Below are positions 27,814 to 47,234 of a stretch of 64,000 bases of DNA, in pieces. This DNA is from Sulfurimonas crateris (GTDB lineage Bacteria > Campylobacterota > Campylobacteria > Campylobacterales > Sulfurimonadaceae). Numbering within the stretch: position 1 is the stretch's first letter; every line of letters starts with the position of its first letter. The position numbers were made by a program, and so were the translations under genes. The notes under the pieces were generated by a model. It was not told the origin of the DNA and searched no databases. It was given only the letters and a program-made list of their open reading frames with translations. Location: the NCBI RefSeq assembly GCF_005217605.1, contig NZ_SZPX01000001.1, forward strand, positions 310,001 through 374,000, read 5' to 3'.

Positions 27814-28185
27814 ATGGCTATAACTAAAGAAGATGTATTAGAGTTTATTTCAGGACTTTCTGTACTAGAACTTGCTGAATTGGTAAAAGAGTTTGAAGAG
27901 AAGTTCGGCGTATCTGCACAGCCTGTTGCTGTAGCTGGTGGTGCTGTAGCTGGTGGTGCTGCTGCTGAAGAGCAAACAGAATTCAACGTTATTATTACTG
28001 ATGCTGGTGATAAGAAAATTAACGTAATTAAAGTTGTTCGTGCTCTTACAGGTCTTGGACTAAAAGAGGCTAAAGAAGCAACAGAAAACGTACCTTCAAC
28101 AGTTAAAGAGGGTGTAGATAAAGAGACAGCTGAAGATGCTAAAAAGCAACTTGAAGAAGCTGGTGCAAAAGTAGAAGTTAAATAA
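27814..28185 (+). CDS. rplL: 50S ribosomal protein L7/L12
   Basis: 123 aa. N-terminal dimerisation helices, an Ala/Gly/Val hinge (about residues 37-50) and the C-terminal factor-binding domain ([33 protein letters not shown]). Multi-copy stalk protein recruiting EF-Tu and EF-G. AAGGAGC before ATG. Confidence 0.97.
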   Translation: MAITKEDVLEFISGLSVLELAELVKEFEEKFGVSAQPVAVAGGAVAGGAAAEEQTEFNVIITDAGDKKINVIKVVRALTGLGLKEAKEATENVPSTVKEGVDKETAEDAKKQLEEAGAKVEVK

Positions 28186-28196
28186 TTTCTGCTTTA

Positions 28197-28281
28197 GAGG
28201 AGACGCAGAGATAACTCTCTGCTAATCCTCAATTTTTGGGCGCTTTTACGAATGGATTTCAGTCTCTTCGTAAAAGTGCCC
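28197..28281 (+). promoter_or_regulatory. Two stem-loops between rplL and rpoB
   Basis: The first (28197-28230) has GAGGA/TCCTC and GCAGAGA/TCTCTGC helices around a small internal loop. The second pairs 28238-28252 with 28267-28281: 15 bp with one G-U. No U-run follows, so this resembles the RNase III-processed spacer known between rplL and rpoB in E. coli more than a terminator. A further CTTAATC/GATTAAG hairpin lies at 28361-28380. Confidence 0.6.
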
Positions 28282-28405
28282 TTATGTCGTTAATAAGCAC
28301 TATAAAATAAGCTCTGATTTTGAGCTCAAAAAATTGCCCTGGGACGCTTGGGCATGACACCTTAATCAATTAAGATTAAGTCTTAAAAACAACTCATCGA
28401 GGTAG

Positions 28406-37064
<8,659 letters not shown>

Positions 37065-37089
37065 TCTTCGTATATCTAAAAGAACTCTG

Positions 37090-37243
37090 CCTCTTGCACT
37101 GATGCAAGAGGTCTCTATGCCTTAAACTCCTAAGCTCTCTACAATAAGCAGCTATAATTTCTCACATAAAATTCTATATATTAATTAATACTTAAAATAA
37201 GCTAACTTTAATCACTTTTTTTATAAGATTACGCGTCTATAAC
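37090..37243 (+). promoter_or_regulatory. Hairpin after rpoC and candidate rpsL promoter
   Basis: Nine-bp stem CCTCTTGCA/TGCAAGAGG (37090-37111), without a strong U-run, 26 nt after rpoC. A TATAAC -10-like box lies at 37238-37243, before the rpsL leader. This suggests the str genes have their own promoter. Confidence 0.5.
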
Positions 37244-37297
37244 TCCCTAGAGAATAGCGAGTTAAATTCTACTGGAAAAATTAAGTAAAGGAATTGT

Positions 37298-37672
37298 ATG
37301 CCTACAATCAATCAATTGATTCGCAATGAGCGTAAACGTGTGATTAAGAAATCAAAATCACCTGCTCTTGTATCATGTCCACAGCGTCGCGGTGTTTGTA
37401 CTCGTGTTTACACGACAACGCCTAAAAAACCTAACTCGGCTTTAAGAAAAGTTGCAAAGGTTCGTTTAACTTCAGGTTTTGAGGTTATCTCATATATCGG
37501 TGGTGAGGGTCACAACCTTCAAGAGCACTCAATCGTTCTTGTTCGTGGCGGTCGTATCAAAGATTTACCGGGTGTTAAGTATCACATCGTACGTGGTGCA
37601 CTAGATACTGCAGGTGTTGCTAACCGTACTGTTGCTCGTTCTAAATACGGAACAAAACGTCCTAAAAAATAG
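37298..37672 (+). CDS. rpsL: 30S ribosomal protein S12
   Basis: 124 aa decoding-centre protein. [13 protein letters not shown] and the [10 protein letters not shown] loop keep the Lys residues whose change gives streptomycin resistance, so wild-type. AAAGGAA before ATG. First gene of the str-type cluster rpsL-rpsG-fusA; tuf is elsewhere (23337). Confidence 0.97.
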   Translation: MPTINQLIRNERKRVIKKSKSPALVSCPQRRGVCTRVYTTTPKKPNSALRKVAKVRLTSGFEVISYIGGEGHNLQEHSIVLVRGGRIKDLPGVKYHIVRGALDTAGVANRTVARSKYGTKRPKK

Positions 37673-37710
37673 TCCCTATTTTTTAGGAACCTAAACATTA
37701 ATTAGTACGC

Positions 37711-37768
37711 AAAACGAGCAAAGCCCGTTTTATTACGCTAACGCTAAGTTCACTTCAGCAGTGGGCTC
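37711..37768 (+). repeat. Ribosomal intergenic element, copy D
   Basis: Hairpin 37711-37731 (AAAACG, A.C mismatch, G-C pair, loop CAAAG) followed by the 35-nt block at 37734-37768. It matches copy A position for position, with two compensatory base-pair changes in the stem. Lies between rpsL and rpsG. Confidence 0.75.
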
Positions 37769-37858
37769 ATGAAACTAGTTTCATTTGAAATTGAGTTTTA
37801 GTGAAAAGCTGAAAAATATTAAGCTAGCACAGGATATATCTTAAGTGATATATTTTGA

Positions 37859-38362
<504 letters not shown>

Positions 38363-38373
38363 TAGGATAAATT

Positions 38374-40464
38374 ATGGCAAGATCACATAAACTAGAAGAC
38401 GTAAGAAACATCGGTATTGCTGCTCACATTGATGCGGGTAAAACCACAACGACTGAGAGAATTCTATTCTACACAGGTCGTGAGCATAAGATCGGTGAGG
38501 TTCATGACGGCGCTGCTACAATGGACTGGATGGAGCAAGAACAAGAGCGTGGTATTACAATTACTTCAGCTGCAACAACTTGTGAATGGGACGGCAAGCA
38601 GATTAACATCATAGATACTCCGGGCCACGTTGACTTCACAATTGAAGTTGAGCGTTCTATGCGTGTACTTGACGGTGCTGTTTCAGTTTTCTGTGCAGTT
38701 GGTGGAGTTCAGCCACAATCTGAGACTGTTTGGAGACAGAGAAACCGTTACGGTGTTCCATCTATCGTTTATGTAAATAAAATGGATAGAACAGGTGCAA
38801 ATTTTTATGCAGTTGAAGAACAAATTCGTACTCGCCTAAAAGGAAATCCGGTTCCAATTCAGATACCAATAGGTGAAGAAGATGGCTTTAAAGGTATTAT
38901 AGATCTTGTTAAGATGAAAGCGATAGTTTGGGATATAGATGCTGCAATGGGTTCAAATTACCATGTAGAAGAGATTCCTGCTGATTTAGCTGATAAAGCT
39001 GCAGAGTATCGTGAAAAACTTATTGAATCTATATCTGAAGCTGATGGTAACGAACATCTTGCAGAAAAATATCTAGAGGGTGAAGAACTAACTAATGATG
39101 AGATAATTGCAGGTATTAAAGCTGCTACGATCGGTATGCATATCGTTCCAATGGTATGTGGTACATCATTTAAAAACAAGGGTGTTCAGACACTTCTTGA
39201 TGCTGTTGTTGCATATCTTCCAGCTCCGACAGAAGTTGCTGCTATTCGCGGTACGATGATGGATGATGAAGAGGTAGAAGTTGTTGTTGACTCTTCTGAC
39301 AAGGGAGCATTTGCATCTCTAGCGTTTAAAATTATGACTGACCCATTCGTTGGAACACTGACTTTTATCCGTGTTTATCGCGGTTCACTGGAAGCAGGTT
39401 CATTCGTCCATAACTCTACAAAAGATAAAAAAGAGAGAATAGGCCGTATCGTGAAGATGCACGCAGTGAAACGTGAAGAGGTAAAAGAGATCTACGCAGG
39501 TGAGATAGGTGCAGTTGTTGGTCTTAAATATACAACTACCGGTGATACTCTTTGTGATGCTTCGGATCCTGTTGTTCTAGAGCGTATGGATTTCCCTGAG
39601 CCGGTTATCTCTGTTGCTGTTGAGCCAAAAACAAAAGCAGATCAAGAGAAGATGGGACTAGCACTTGGTAAGCTTGCTGCAGAAGATCCATCTTTTAGAG
39701 TTCACACTGATGAAGAGACTGGTCAGACTATTATTTCAGGAATGGGTGAGTTACACCTTGAAATTCTTGTAGATAGAATGAAAAGAGAGTTCAAAGTTGA
39801 AGCTGAAGTAGGTGCTCCGCAGGTTTCATACCGCGAGACAATCAGAAATGAAGTTTCTCAAGAGTATAAATACGCTAAGCAGTCTGGTGGACGTGGACAA
39901 TTTGGACATGTATACCTTAGAATCAAGCCGGGTAAAGCTGGTGATGGATTTATCTTCCACAACGAGATCAAAGGTGGTGTTATTCCAAAAGAGTACATTC
40001 CTGCAGTTGAAAAAGGTTGTGAAGAGACTATGGCTAACGGTGTTCTTGCAGGTTATCCTATGGAAGACGTTGAAGTTACACTTTATGATGGTTCATTCCA
40101 CGAAGTCGACTCTAACGAGATGGCATTTAAACTTGCTGCATCTATGGGCTTTAAAGAGGGTTGTAGAAAAGCAAATCCTGCGATTCTAGAGCCGATTATG
40201 AAAGTTGAAGTTGAAGTTCCTGAAGATTATATGGGTGACGTTATCGGTGACCTTAACCGTCGTCGTGGACAGATTAATGCAATGGGTGATAGAGCAGGAA
40301 ACAAAATTGTTGATGCTTTCGTTCCTCTAGCTGAGATGTTTGGTTACTCAACTGACCTTCGTTCTGCTACTCAAGGTAGAGCAACGTACGCTATGGAATT
40401 CGATCACTATGAAGAAGTTCCAAGAAATGTATCTGAAGAGATCATTAAAAAGAGAAACGGCTAA
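38374..40464 (+). CDS. fusA: Elongation factor G
   Basis: 696 aa translocation GTPase. G-motifs [30 protein letters not shown] and NKMDRTGA; domain [19 protein letters not shown]-terminal [12 protein letters not shown]. Eleven nt after rpsG and closed by a clear bidirectional-type terminator. Confidence 0.98.
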   Translation: MARSHKLEDVRNIGIAAHIDAGKTTTTERILFYTGREHKIGEVHDGAATMDWMEQEQERGITITSAATTCEWDGKQINIIDTPGHVDFTIEVERSMRVLDGAVSVFCAVGGVQPQSETVWRQRNRYGVPSIVYVNKMDRTGANFYAVEEQIRTRLKGNPVPIQIPIGEEDGFKGIIDLVKMKAIVWDIDAAMGSNYHVEEIPADLADKAAEYREKLIESISEADGNEHLAEKYLEGEELTNDEIIAGIKAATIGMHIVPMVCGTSFKNKGVQTLLDAVVAYLPAPTEVAAIRGTMMDDEEVEVVVDSSDKGAFASLAFKIMTDPFVGTLTFIRVYRGSLEAGSFVHNSTKDKKERIGRIVKMHAVKREEVKEIYAGEIGAVVGLKYTTTGDTLCDASDPVVLERMDFPEPVISVAVEPKTKADQEKMGLALGKLAAEDPSFRVHTDEETGQTIISGMGELHLEILVDRMKREFKVEAEVGAPQVSYRETIRNEVSQEYKYAKQSGGRGQFGHVYLRIKPGKAGDGFIFHNEIKGGVIPKEYIPAVEKGCEETMANGVLAGYPMEDVEVTLYDGSFHEVDSNEMAFKLAASMGFKEGCRKANPAILEPIMKVEVEVPEDYMGDVIGDLNRRRGQINAMGDRAGNKIVDAFVPLAEMFGYSTDLRSATQGRATYAMEFDHYEEVPRNVSEEIIKKRNG

Positions 40465-40475
40465 ACCGCTATAAA

Positions 40476-40505
40476 AAATGCCTCCTACTTATAAAGGAGG
40501 CATTT
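40476..40505. terminator. Terminator after fusA
   Basis: Perfect 11-bp stem AAATGCCTCCT/AGGAGGCATTT with an 8-nt loop, T-rich on both sides. It separates fusA from the convergent small membrane gene and could serve both. Confidence 0.8.
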
Positions 40506-40541
40506 ACTACAAACTATCTACAAAAAATCAAAATCTTACGA

Positions 40542-40778
40542 TTAATTAGTTTTATTTCTATTTTTTAAATAAGATAAAAACTTTACTACTGCTCTTAAAG
40601 CTAGTATAATTATATAGACAGCGGATGTCCAAAGAAGCGGATGCAGAAAATTTCCACGCTCCATCATCAAAGAAGCTCTCTGCATAGGCGAAGTTAAGAG
40701 GTCTGAGTGCTGTAAAAGAGATAGCACCAACAAGATTGACAGGAAGTAAATAAGTTCAATTTTTATTTTTTTAATCAT
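40542..40778 (-). CDS. Small two-helix membrane protein, unknown function
   Basis: 78 aa. Hydrophobic helices at about 8-22 and 45-65, Lys/Arg-rich ends. ATG 40778 is chosen because a TATAAT box (40785-40790) stands exactly 6 nt upstream and no SD is visible, so the mRNA may be leaderless. A longer in-frame extension would overlap the promoter. No homologue recognised. Confidence 0.55.
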   Translation of the reverse strand: MIKKIKIELIYFLSILLVLSLLQHSDLLTSPMQRASLMMERGNFLHPLLWTSAVYIIILALRAVVKFLSYLKNRNKTN

Positions 40779-40830
40779 AACGCAATTATATCTACTATAA
40801 TTAAAAAAATAAAAAAAATCAGGCAAAAAA

Positions 40831-41496
40831 ATGAAAACAATTATAGCAATATCTCTTCTCTCATTAACTCTCTTTGCTAAAAACCCTTCAGTGTACTCTC
40901 AATTGGGTGATATAATTTACGATAACTCAACAGCTATAGAAAAATTATCAGAGATTGCAGAGCTTTCAAACTATAAAAAAGAGATACAAGAGTATATAAA
41001 AGATGTCAACATTACAAAAAAAGATGGATTTGCCATCGAGTCCGGAGATAGAAGCGTAGATGACACGCACTATTTGAAAAAGCTAAGGGAGCTTTACAAA
41101 AAAGATAGAAATTTTTTAAGGATCTCAAAAATCAGTTTTGAAGAGTCAATGCAAAAGAGTAACGTTAGACTTTTTGAGCAGCTGATCAATTCCGAGATTA
41201 TAGAGTTAGATGAGTATGAGAGACGCATTGTAGAGTTCTATACTACCCATAAGGACGAGATATCACTCCCACCAGAGGTAAAACTATTTGTTGAAGAGGC
41301 TCTTAAAAAGCGCAAGAGTGAAATAGAGGCGAGAGAAGCCGCAAATAAGAGAGATAGTGAAGCCGAGAGGATAAGATGGCTTAGAGAGAAAGACAAAGAG
41401 AGAGAAGAGAGAAAAATAAAGCAGCTTGAAGAGGAGCTGCTTAAAAAAAAGAGAGAGATCAGAGAGTATCAAAAAGAGGAGCTGCTAGGTAGCTGA
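40831..41496 (+). CDS. Secreted coiled-coil protein of unknown function
   Basis: 221 aa. Signal peptide MKTIIAISLLSLTLFA, then an alpha-helical region and a strongly charged Glu/Lys/Arg coiled coil from about residue 155 to the end (RKSEIEAREAANKRDSEAER...LEEELLKKKREI). Likely periplasmic. A TATAAT box lies at 40796-40801. The end overlaps convergent bpt by 12 nt. No function recognised. Confidence 0.65.
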   Translation: MKTIIAISLLSLTLFAKNPSVYSQLGDIIYDNSTAIEKLSEIAELSNYKKEIQEYIKDVNITKKDGFAIESGDRSVDDTHYLKKLRELYKKDRNFLRISKISFEESMQKSNVRLFEQLINSEIIELDEYERRIVEFYTTHKDEISLPPEVKLFVEEALKKRKSEIEAREAANKRDSEAERIRWLREKDKEREERKIKQLEEELLKKKREIREYQKEELLGS

Positions 41497-42204
41497 CCAA
41501 ATTGGCTCTTCATATATTGTAGGTCTTCCCTCAAGCGTCAGATAGGGCTTGTAGTGAGATTTATATGCTAAAGATGGGCAATCTTTTACGTAGTATCCTA
41601 GGTATATCCATCTCTTTTTGCTTCTTTTTGCAAATGTTATCTGATTATATAAAGAGAGTCTTCCTAGCGATAAGTGTGTATAAGCAGGATCATAGTAGAA
41701 GTATATAGAAGATATCCCGTCTTCTAAAATATCGATAAGATCAACTCCTATAAGTTCATCGTCCAAAAAGTATAAAACCTCATAACCGAAATCGTTATGG
41801 GCATCAACAAAAGAGTTATAATAGCTCTGTGCAGATGAGGGCGTATGATCCCACCCTTTTTTCTCATTCATAAAAAGATGATATTTTTCAAATAGTTCCA
41901 GGTGTGCTTTGCTGATCGTAGGTCTTTGAATATAGCTTTTAACATCGGAAGCTTTTCTTATAACTCTTCTTTGAGATGAGGAGAATTTGAAATTTTCAAC
42001 ATCTATTTTTATACTTTTGCACTCATCACAGGCAGGGCAGATAGGTCTGAAGTACATCTTACCGAATCTTCTATATCCGCGCTCTATGAGATCTTGACAG
42101 TAATCAACTGAACACTCGTCAATGACTTTGTAGTGCGTTGTCTGATTCATATCAGGCAAGTAGGAGCATTTGTCGCTTACTCTAAACTCTTTAAGTATAT
42201 TCAT
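41485..42204 (-). CDS. bpt: Aspartate/glutamate leucyltransferase (N-end rule)
   Basis: 239 aa, ATE1/Bpt family. Seen: the N-terminal CSYLP and RRFGKMYFRPICPACDECKSIKIDV cysteine cluster, and the C-terminal IYFYYDPAYTHLSLGRLSLYNQI...YLGYYVKDCPSLAYKSHYKP signature. It attaches Leu to proteins with N-terminal Asp/Glu, marking them for ClpS/ClpAP degradation. Standalone gene; promoter TATAAT near 42232. Cytoplasmic. Confidence 0.92.
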   Translation of the reverse strand: MNILKEFRVSDKCSYLPDMNQTTHYKVIDECSVDYCQDLIERGYRRFGKMYFRPICPACDECKSIKIDVENFKFSSSQRRVIRKASDVKSYIQRPTISKAHLELFEKYHLFMNEKKGWDHTPSSAQSYYNSFVDAHNDFGYEVLYFLDDELIGVDLIDILEDGISSIYFYYDPAYTHLSLGRLSLYNQITFAKRSKKRWIYLGYYVKDCPSLAYKSHYKPYLTLEGRPTIYEEPIWSAT

Positions 42205-42246
42205 ACTCGAAGTCTGACATAATTATTATTATAAAAAGGTATATAA

Positions 42247-42588
42247 ATGAAAGAGATATTTAAAAAATATAAAATTATAATATTTAGGACAGCAGGTGCA
42301 GTTATGTTAGTTGTAGGGTTTGCATTGTACTTCTGGATCTCTCCAAAAGAGGTTGCAACCCAAAACGAGATAGCTGCTGCTAACGTTGCCAGAATGGAGG
42401 CGAGTGTGCGCGGCAGTTCTTCGTCTACAAATCAGAGGCAGGAACCTTCTTCTTCAAAGTTTGTTGAAGAACTTAAAAATGCTCAAAAGAAACAGATACA
42501 GTATATGACCATTTTAAGTATGGTTTTTGGAGCTGTTTTTCTGGGCTATAGCTTTATCTCTAAGCCTAAGAGCGATTCTGAGATATAA
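42247..42588 (+). CDS. Small membrane protein with two helices
   Basis: 113 aa. A first membrane helix near 13-30, a soluble Ser/Gln-rich linker and a second helix near 86-103. AAAAGG before the ATG. The last 23 nt overlap the convergent prfB gene. No recognisable family. Confidence 0.6.
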   Translation: MKEIFKKYKIIIFRTAGAVMLVVGFALYFWISPKEVATQNEIAAANVARMEASVRGSSSSTNQRQEPSSSKFVEELKNAQKKQIQYMTILSMVFGAVFLGYSFISKPKSDSEI

Positions 42589-43663
42589 GCACATCCTCTA
42601 TCATCTTATCTATATCGCCATCCAGTATAGCGCTGACATTTGAGTATGCTACGTTGCTTCTTGTATCTTTTATCTGCTGATATGGCTGCATAACGTAAGA
42701 GCGTATCTGGTGCCCCCATCCTATCTCACTTTTTGCAACACCGTCTGCTTCAGCTTTTTGTGCTTCAAGTTCAAGTTCATATAGTCTTGATTTTAGCATC
42801 TTCATAGCGGTCGCTCTGTTTTTATGCTGACTTCTGTCATTTTGGCACTGAACAACTACGCCTGTGGCAATGTGCGTGATTCTTATAGCAGATTCTGTTT
42901 TGTTAACGTGCTGCCCGCCTGCACCGCTTGAACGGTAGGTGTCTACACGAATATCTTTATCCTCTATCTCGATGTTAATGTCATCGTCTATTTCAGGAGA
43001 TACCATAACAGAGCTAAACGAGGTGTGTCTTTTGGCATTAGAGTCAAAAGGTGATATGCGCACGAGCCTGTGGATGCCGTTTTCAACTTTTAGATATCCG
43101 TAGGCATTCTCACCTTTGATAAGCAGCGAGACATCTTTTATGCCAGCTTCATCACCTGCTTGGTAGTCGAGAAGTTCAACGCTCCATCCGCGTCTCTCTG
43201 CAAATCTTTTGTACATTCTAAGAAGCATAGATGCCCAGTCTTGAGACTCTGTTCCGCCGGCTCCGGGGTGAATTGATAAAATGGCATTGTTAGCATCCGT
43301 CTCTTCGCTCAGCAATACCTCTATCTCCATGGCGCGGATAAAATCTTCAAGCTCTTCGGCCCCATCAAAACACTCTTTTATGGAATCCTCATCACTCTCC
43401 TCTTTCGCCATCTCATAGAGCTCTTTTGCATCATCAAGAGCATCTTTTGCAACGTTGTATTTTTTTAGTTTTCTCTCACACTGCGTCTTCTCTTTTTGCA
43501 CAACCGCAGCATTTGCAGCATCATTCCAAAAGTCTTGAGAGTTTTCAAGCTCCGAGATCTCATCAAGACGCTCTTGAAGTTTATGAGGCTCAACTACGCC
43601 TGTGATATTGTTCATCTTTTTTGAAAGGTTTTTTAAAAGCTCTGTATATTCGTAATTATCCAT
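42566..43663 (-). CDS. prfB: Peptide chain release factor 2
   Basis: 365 aa. The SPF tripeptide ([13 protein letters not shown]) gives UGA/UAA recognition, and GGQ ([14 protein letters not shown]) triggers peptide release. The frame is continuous from ATG 43663, so the programmed +1 frameshift used for autoregulation in many bacteria is absent. GGA upstream of the start. Divergent from panC, with promoter elements in the 50-nt gap. Confidence 0.96.
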   Translation of the reverse strand: MDNYEYTELLKNLSKKMNNITGVVEPHKLQERLDEISELENSQDFWNDAANAAVVQKEKTQCERKLKKYNVAKDALDDAKELYEMAKEESDEDSIKECFDGAEELEDFIRAMEIEVLLSEETDANNAILSIHPGAGGTESQDWASMLLRMYKRFAERRGWSVELLDYQAGDEAGIKDVSLLIKGENAYGYLKVENGIHRLVRISPFDSNAKRHTSFSSVMVSPEIDDDINIEIEDKDIRVDTYRSSGAGGQHVNKTESAIRITHIATGVVVQCQNDRSQHKNRATAMKMLKSRLYELELEAQKAEADGVAKSEIGWGHQIRSYVMQPYQQIKDTRSNVAYSNVSAILDGDIDKMIEDVLISQNRS

Positions 43664-43681
43664 AAAATCAATCCAATAGTG

Positions 43682-43687
43682 TATAAT
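43682..43687 (+). promoter_or_regulatory. -10 box of panC
   Basis: TATAAT in the context GTGTATAATTGC, the same extended form seen before several other genes here, 27 nt before the panC start with GAGG in between. Confidence 0.6.
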
Positions 43688-43714
43688 TGCGATTATATTA
43701 AATTGAGGCTTAAA

Positions 43715-44560
43715 ATGAAGATTATTTCTAGTCCGCAAGAGTTAAAAGAGCACCTTAAAAGTATAAAAAACTCTATTGGTTTTCAAGGAAACCAAAGTAT
43801 TGGTTTTGTACCGACAATGGGAGCTCTGCATGAGGGTCATATCTCACTTATAAAGAAGGCAAAAGAGCAAAATGAGACTGTAGTCGTCTCTATATTTTTA
43901 AATCCGACGCAGTTTTTAAAGGGTGAAGATCTGGATAAGTACCCCAAAAAAGATGAAGCCGACAAGAAGATATGCGAGATAAGCGGTGTTGATGTTCTTT
44001 TCTTCCCTCAGCCAAGTGATATGTATGGAGCCGATGAAGTCTCGATCCTTGCACCAAAGGTTAGAGGCTATGTCTTGGAGGGAGAGAGTAGACCGGGGCA
44101 CTTTAACGGTGTTTTAACTGTTGTCATGAAACTATTTAACATCGTAAACCCGACAAGGGCATATTTTGGCAAAAAAGATGCACAGCAGTTAAACCTTATC
44201 TCCTTGATGGTCAAGCAGTTTTTTATGAGTGTTGAAATAATTCCAGTTGACACGGTTCGTGAAAAAGATGGTTTGGCACTTAGTAGCAGAAACGCATATC
44301 TTAGAAAAGATGAGAGAGCTGAGGCTCTTAAAATTTCATCCTCTCTTAGACTCTCAAGTGCTATGGTCAGTAGAGGAGTTCTGGATGCAAAAGAGATAAA
44401 GAGCGCCATGAGAGAACTTTTAGCACCGTTAGAGATCTTTTATGTAGAGATTTTAGACCGTGAGTTTAATCAGCTCTCAAAGGTTGAGATCGGTAATACG
44501 GTAATTTTAGTTGAGGTAAAAGTGGGAGCTACAAGACTACTTGATAATATCTGGCTTTAG
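43715..44560 (+). CDS. panC: Pantothenate synthetase
   Basis: 281 aa. Joins pantoate and beta-alanine using ATP. Seen: [19 protein letters not shown] (HIGH-like), [16 protein letters not shown] and the KMSKS-equivalent [11 protein letters not shown] 43715 has GAGG about 7 nt upstream; the longer frame crosses the promoter. Its substrate comes from panD at 11300. Ends 24 nt inside convergent pbpB. Confidence 0.96.
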   Translation: MKIISSPQELKEHLKSIKNSIGFQGNQSIGFVPTMGALHEGHISLIKKAKEQNETVVVSIFLNPTQFLKGEDLDKYPKKDEADKKICEISGVDVLFFPQPSDMYGADEVSILAPKVRGYVLEGESRPGHFNGVLTVVMKLFNIVNPTRAYFGKKDAQQLNLISLMVKQFFMSVEIIPVDTVREKDGLALSSRNAYLRKDERAEALKISSSLRLSSAMVSRGVLDAKEIKSAMRELLAPLEIFYVEILDREFNQLSKVEIGNTVILVEVKVGATRLLDNIWL

Positions 44561-46312
44561 GTAGCCCTCTTCAACTAGTGTGTCAACTATATTTTTAAAG
44601 ACAGGTACTGCCGTTTGAGCTGCAAACTGGCTTTTTTTAGGTCGGATAACAATTGTTCCGATGGTGTATCTGTTATTCTTATCATTCGCAAAACCTAAAA
44701 AAGCCGTGTTATATTCGTTGACATACTTTCTATCTTCAACAATGTGTGCTGTTCCTGTTTTTCCTCCAACCTCTAAGCCGTCAGTTTTGGCTTTTACGCC
44801 TGTTCCTTCATTGACCGTTTTGATTAAGATCTTTTTTACTCTGTGCGCAGTTGAACTTTTTATTACTTGAGGCTGTTCCTGTTTTGGTATATCGATCTCT
44901 CTGTTGTAGTGATCTATAAAAGATTCCACCACTCTTGGCGTAACCATCCTTCCGTTGTTGTTAAAGACGCTGTATGCGCGGATAAGTTGCATCAGGTTTG
45001 CACGCATACCGTATCCGTAGGAGCAGGTAGCCTTATAGATCTCATTTTCAAGCTGCATTATATGAGGAACGGAACCTGCCTTTTCATAGACAAGATCAGG
45101 CGTAGATTTTGACGCAAAACCGAAATCAAGCAGACCTTGATTGAATGCAACTCCAGAGAGCTTTTGTGCAAGCTGTGCAATTCCGATGTTTGATGAGTGA
45201 ACGATCACATTTTCGGCACTTAACCAATCAAACTTATGCTCATCTGTTATAACTTTTTTTCCGATCTTGTAGCGTCCGTTATGCCCGTTTACCAGATCAT
45301 AAGGATTGACAAGTCCTTTATCTAAAAGGAGAGCAAACGTGATGGTCTTTATAACACTCCCAGGCTCAAAGCTGTACTCGATCATGGAGCTGTTTAGGGA
45401 AGGATAATCACTTTTTTGTATGGCTTTTGGCATAAATCTGTTTGAGCTTGCCATGGTGATGACTTTAGCGCTTTTTGTATCCATTACCGCAGCTATCACC
45501 TCTCTAGCTTCTAGTTCAATCTTCATCCTGTCGAGCATCTTCTCTACTCTTAGTTGAAGAGCGATCGGTATATTTAGTTTTACGTCAAGCCCCTTTATCT
45601 CTGGTTTTGTAAAACTATCTTTGTTTAGGATGATATAGCCGTTCACATCTCTTTTGCCTTGGCTTAGTTCATCTTGTTTTGCCTGAAGTTCATTTTCAAA
45701 CTTTTTCTCTATCCCCTTGACACCTTTGACGTATGTGTATCCGTCATCTTCAACTTTATGAGGGTAGCCTATGATGGGTGTTAAAAGTTTGCCATAAGGG
45801 TACTCTCTGCTCTCTCCGCTCTCAATAATGCTAAGACCGTGGAGTGAAGTTCTGCCTGTTATTGGATTTTTTCTCTCAACAAAAACATTTAGTCGTCTAA
45901 GCTCGTAAGCCAACTGCTTGAGATATTGTGCCGCTTTTTGTTCGATGTTATAGCTAAGAACTACAACCCCTTTTTGCTTGCTTATCTTCTTTTTTATCTC
46001 TTTTGCGTCAATACCTGAGTAGATGCTAAATAGTTCTATAAAAAGGTCTCTCTTTTTTGGGTCTATATAGTGAGTGTTTACGACTGCTTTATAAAGTTTT
46101 ACTGTAGAAGCTATATGAAATCCATCAGCACTTATGATGGAGCCCCTGATGGCTTTTGAGCTCTCTTTTGTATAGAGAGATGGGAGGTCGCGCGGCTTTA
46201 GCGTGGTTAGAAGCATAACGCCTAAAAATAGTAAAAATCCAAGAACGATCAGTGAATAGAGTATAAATATCTTTTTACTTTTGTTCTCTGTGTTTGCATT
46301 TTGGTTGTTCAT
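44537..46312 (-). CDS. pbpB: Class B penicillin-binding protein (FtsI/PBP2B-like transpeptidase)
   Basis: 591 aa. A single N-terminal membrane helix (about 15-36), a PBP dimerisation domain (about 50-220), then the transpeptidase: S319-V-I-K322, SSN and GGKTGTA. Cross-links septal or side-wall peptidoglycan in the periplasm. Campylobacter has the same gene order downstream of flgB-flgC-fliE. It lies after a strong terminator, so it probably has its own promoter near 46320-46370. Confidence 0.9.
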   Translation of the reverse strand: MNNQNANTENKSKKIFILYSLIVLGFLLFLGVMLLTTLKPRDLPSLYTKESSKAIRGSIISADGFHIASTVKLYKAVVNTHYIDPKKRDLFIELFSIYSGIDAKEIKKKISKQKGVVVLSYNIEQKAAQYLKQLAYELRRLNVFVERKNPITGRTSLHGLSIIESGESREYPYGKLLTPIIGYPHKVEDDGYTYVKGVKGIEKKFENELQAKQDELSQGKRDVNGYIILNKDSFTKPEIKGLDVKLNIPIALQLRVEKMLDRMKIELEAREVIAAVMDTKSAKVITMASSNRFMPKAIQKSDYPSLNSSMIEYSFEPGSVIKTITFALLLDKGLVNPYDLVNGHNGRYKIGKKVITDEHKFDWLSAENVIVHSSNIGIAQLAQKLSGVAFNQGLLDFGFASKSTPDLVYEKAGSVPHIMQLENEIYKATCSYGYGMRANLMQLIRAYSVFNNNGRMVTPRVVESFIDHYNREIDIPKQEQPQVIKSSTAHRVKKILIKTVNEGTGVKAKTDGLEVGGKTGTAHIVEDRKYVNEYNTAFLGFANDKNNRYTIGTIVIRPKKSQFAAQTAVPVFKNIVDTLVEEGYLKPDIIK

Positions 46313-46378
46313 ATTTTAGCTGTCTTGGTTTTTTAATGGATTATAGCATCTTATGCTAATGAAGTGTGTTAATAAAAA

Positions 46379-46403
46379 GCTACGAAAGAAGTTCTTTCGT
46401 AGC
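46379..46403 (-). terminator. Intrinsic terminator of the flgB-flgC-fliE operon
   Basis: Minus-strand 11-bp perfect stem GCTACGAAAGA/TCTTTCGTAGC with a 3-nt loop followed by TTTTTATT, 15 nt after the fliE stop. It separates the sigma-54 flagellar unit from pbpB. Confidence 0.88.
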
Positions 46404-46417
46404 AATAAAAGTTAGGT

Positions 46418-46717
46418 TTAGAGTTGAGTTCTGCCTAGCTCTTTGTAGGCACTTAGCGCTTTGTTGCGAATTTCTAGCATAAGCTTCATACTGGTTTCTG
46501 CTTTTCCGATGGCAAGTGCAGCTTGGTGCAGATCTTTGACCTGTCCCGTTGCCATATCACCGACCGCCTTGTCACCCTTTTCTTGAAGTTCGTTAACTTC
46601 ATTGATGGCAGATTTAAGTGTTTTGGCAAAATCCTCACCGCCAACACCCTCTATCTTACTTTTTTGTTTTAACAGATCGGCGGAGGAGATGCCTGAAATG
46701 TTCTCAATACTACTCAT
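46418..46717 (-). CDS. fliE: Flagellar hook-basal body protein FliE
   Basis: 99 aa. Links MS ring to rod. Seen: the GEDFAKTLKSAINEVNELQEKGDKA helix and the C-terminal SMKLMLEIRNKALSAYKELGRTQL signature. 13 nt after flgC. Exported through the flagellar type III system without a cleavable signal. Confidence 0.95.
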   Translation of the reverse strand: MSSIENISGISSADLLKQKSKIEGVGGEDFAKTLKSAINEVNELQEKGDKAVGDMATGQVKDLHQAALAIGKAETSMKLMLEIRNKALSAYKELGRTQL

Positions 46718-46730
46718 AATATACCTCTAC

Positions 46731-47225
46731 TTATTGCAACAGCGAAATTGCGCTGTTTGCCATGTTTTTAGAACTCTCGAAAGCCGCGACGTTGGCTTGA
46801 TAACTTCTAGTTGCTTCTACTAGATCGGCCATTTCGATAACAGGATTAATGTTAGGGTATGCCACATAGCCGTTAGCGTCTGCATCAGGATGATTCGGCT
46901 CATACTTTAAGTTGGGCTCTCTGTCGTCGCGTGAGATCTTATCAACTATAACGCTCATTATAGCAGGATTTACCTTTTTACCGAATTCACCCTCATTTAG
47001 CGGGTCTTGATATTTTGCACTCTCACTCATGCCATTGATTGCTTTGTTGAACTCTTCATTGAAGTTTATCGCTTTAAATACGACCTCTTTTCTTCTGTAT
47101 GGTCCGCCCTCGTCAGTTCTGGTCGTCTGAGCGTTTGCAATGTTTTGAGAGATTGTATTTACACGAACTCTCTGGGCAGATAGTCCGTAACCGCTGATAT
47201 CAAAACTGCTTAAAAAATTTGACAT
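46731..47225 (-). CDS. flgC: Flagellar basal-body rod protein FlgC
   Basis: 164 aa. N-terminal rod motif FDISGYGLSAQRVRVNTISQNIANAQTTRT and C-terminal YPNINPVIEMADLVEATRSYQANVAAFES. Proximal rod subunit. Second gene of the operon, 9 nt after flgB. Confidence 0.96.
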   Translation of the reverse strand: MSNFLSSFDISGYGLSAQRVRVNTISQNIANAQTTRTDEGGPYRRKEVVFKAINFNEEFNKAINGMSESAKYQDPLNEGEFGKKVNPAIMSVIVDKISRDDREPNLKYEPNHPDADANGYVAYPNINPVIEMADLVEATRSYQANVAAFESSKNMANSAISLLQ

Positions 47226-47234
47226 AATTTACCT

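Noticed and set aside
43664-43738. Longer prfB N-terminus or a programmed frameshift
   Set aside because: The extension crosses the panC/prfB promoter region, and the RF2 frame is continuous with no in-frame UGA site.
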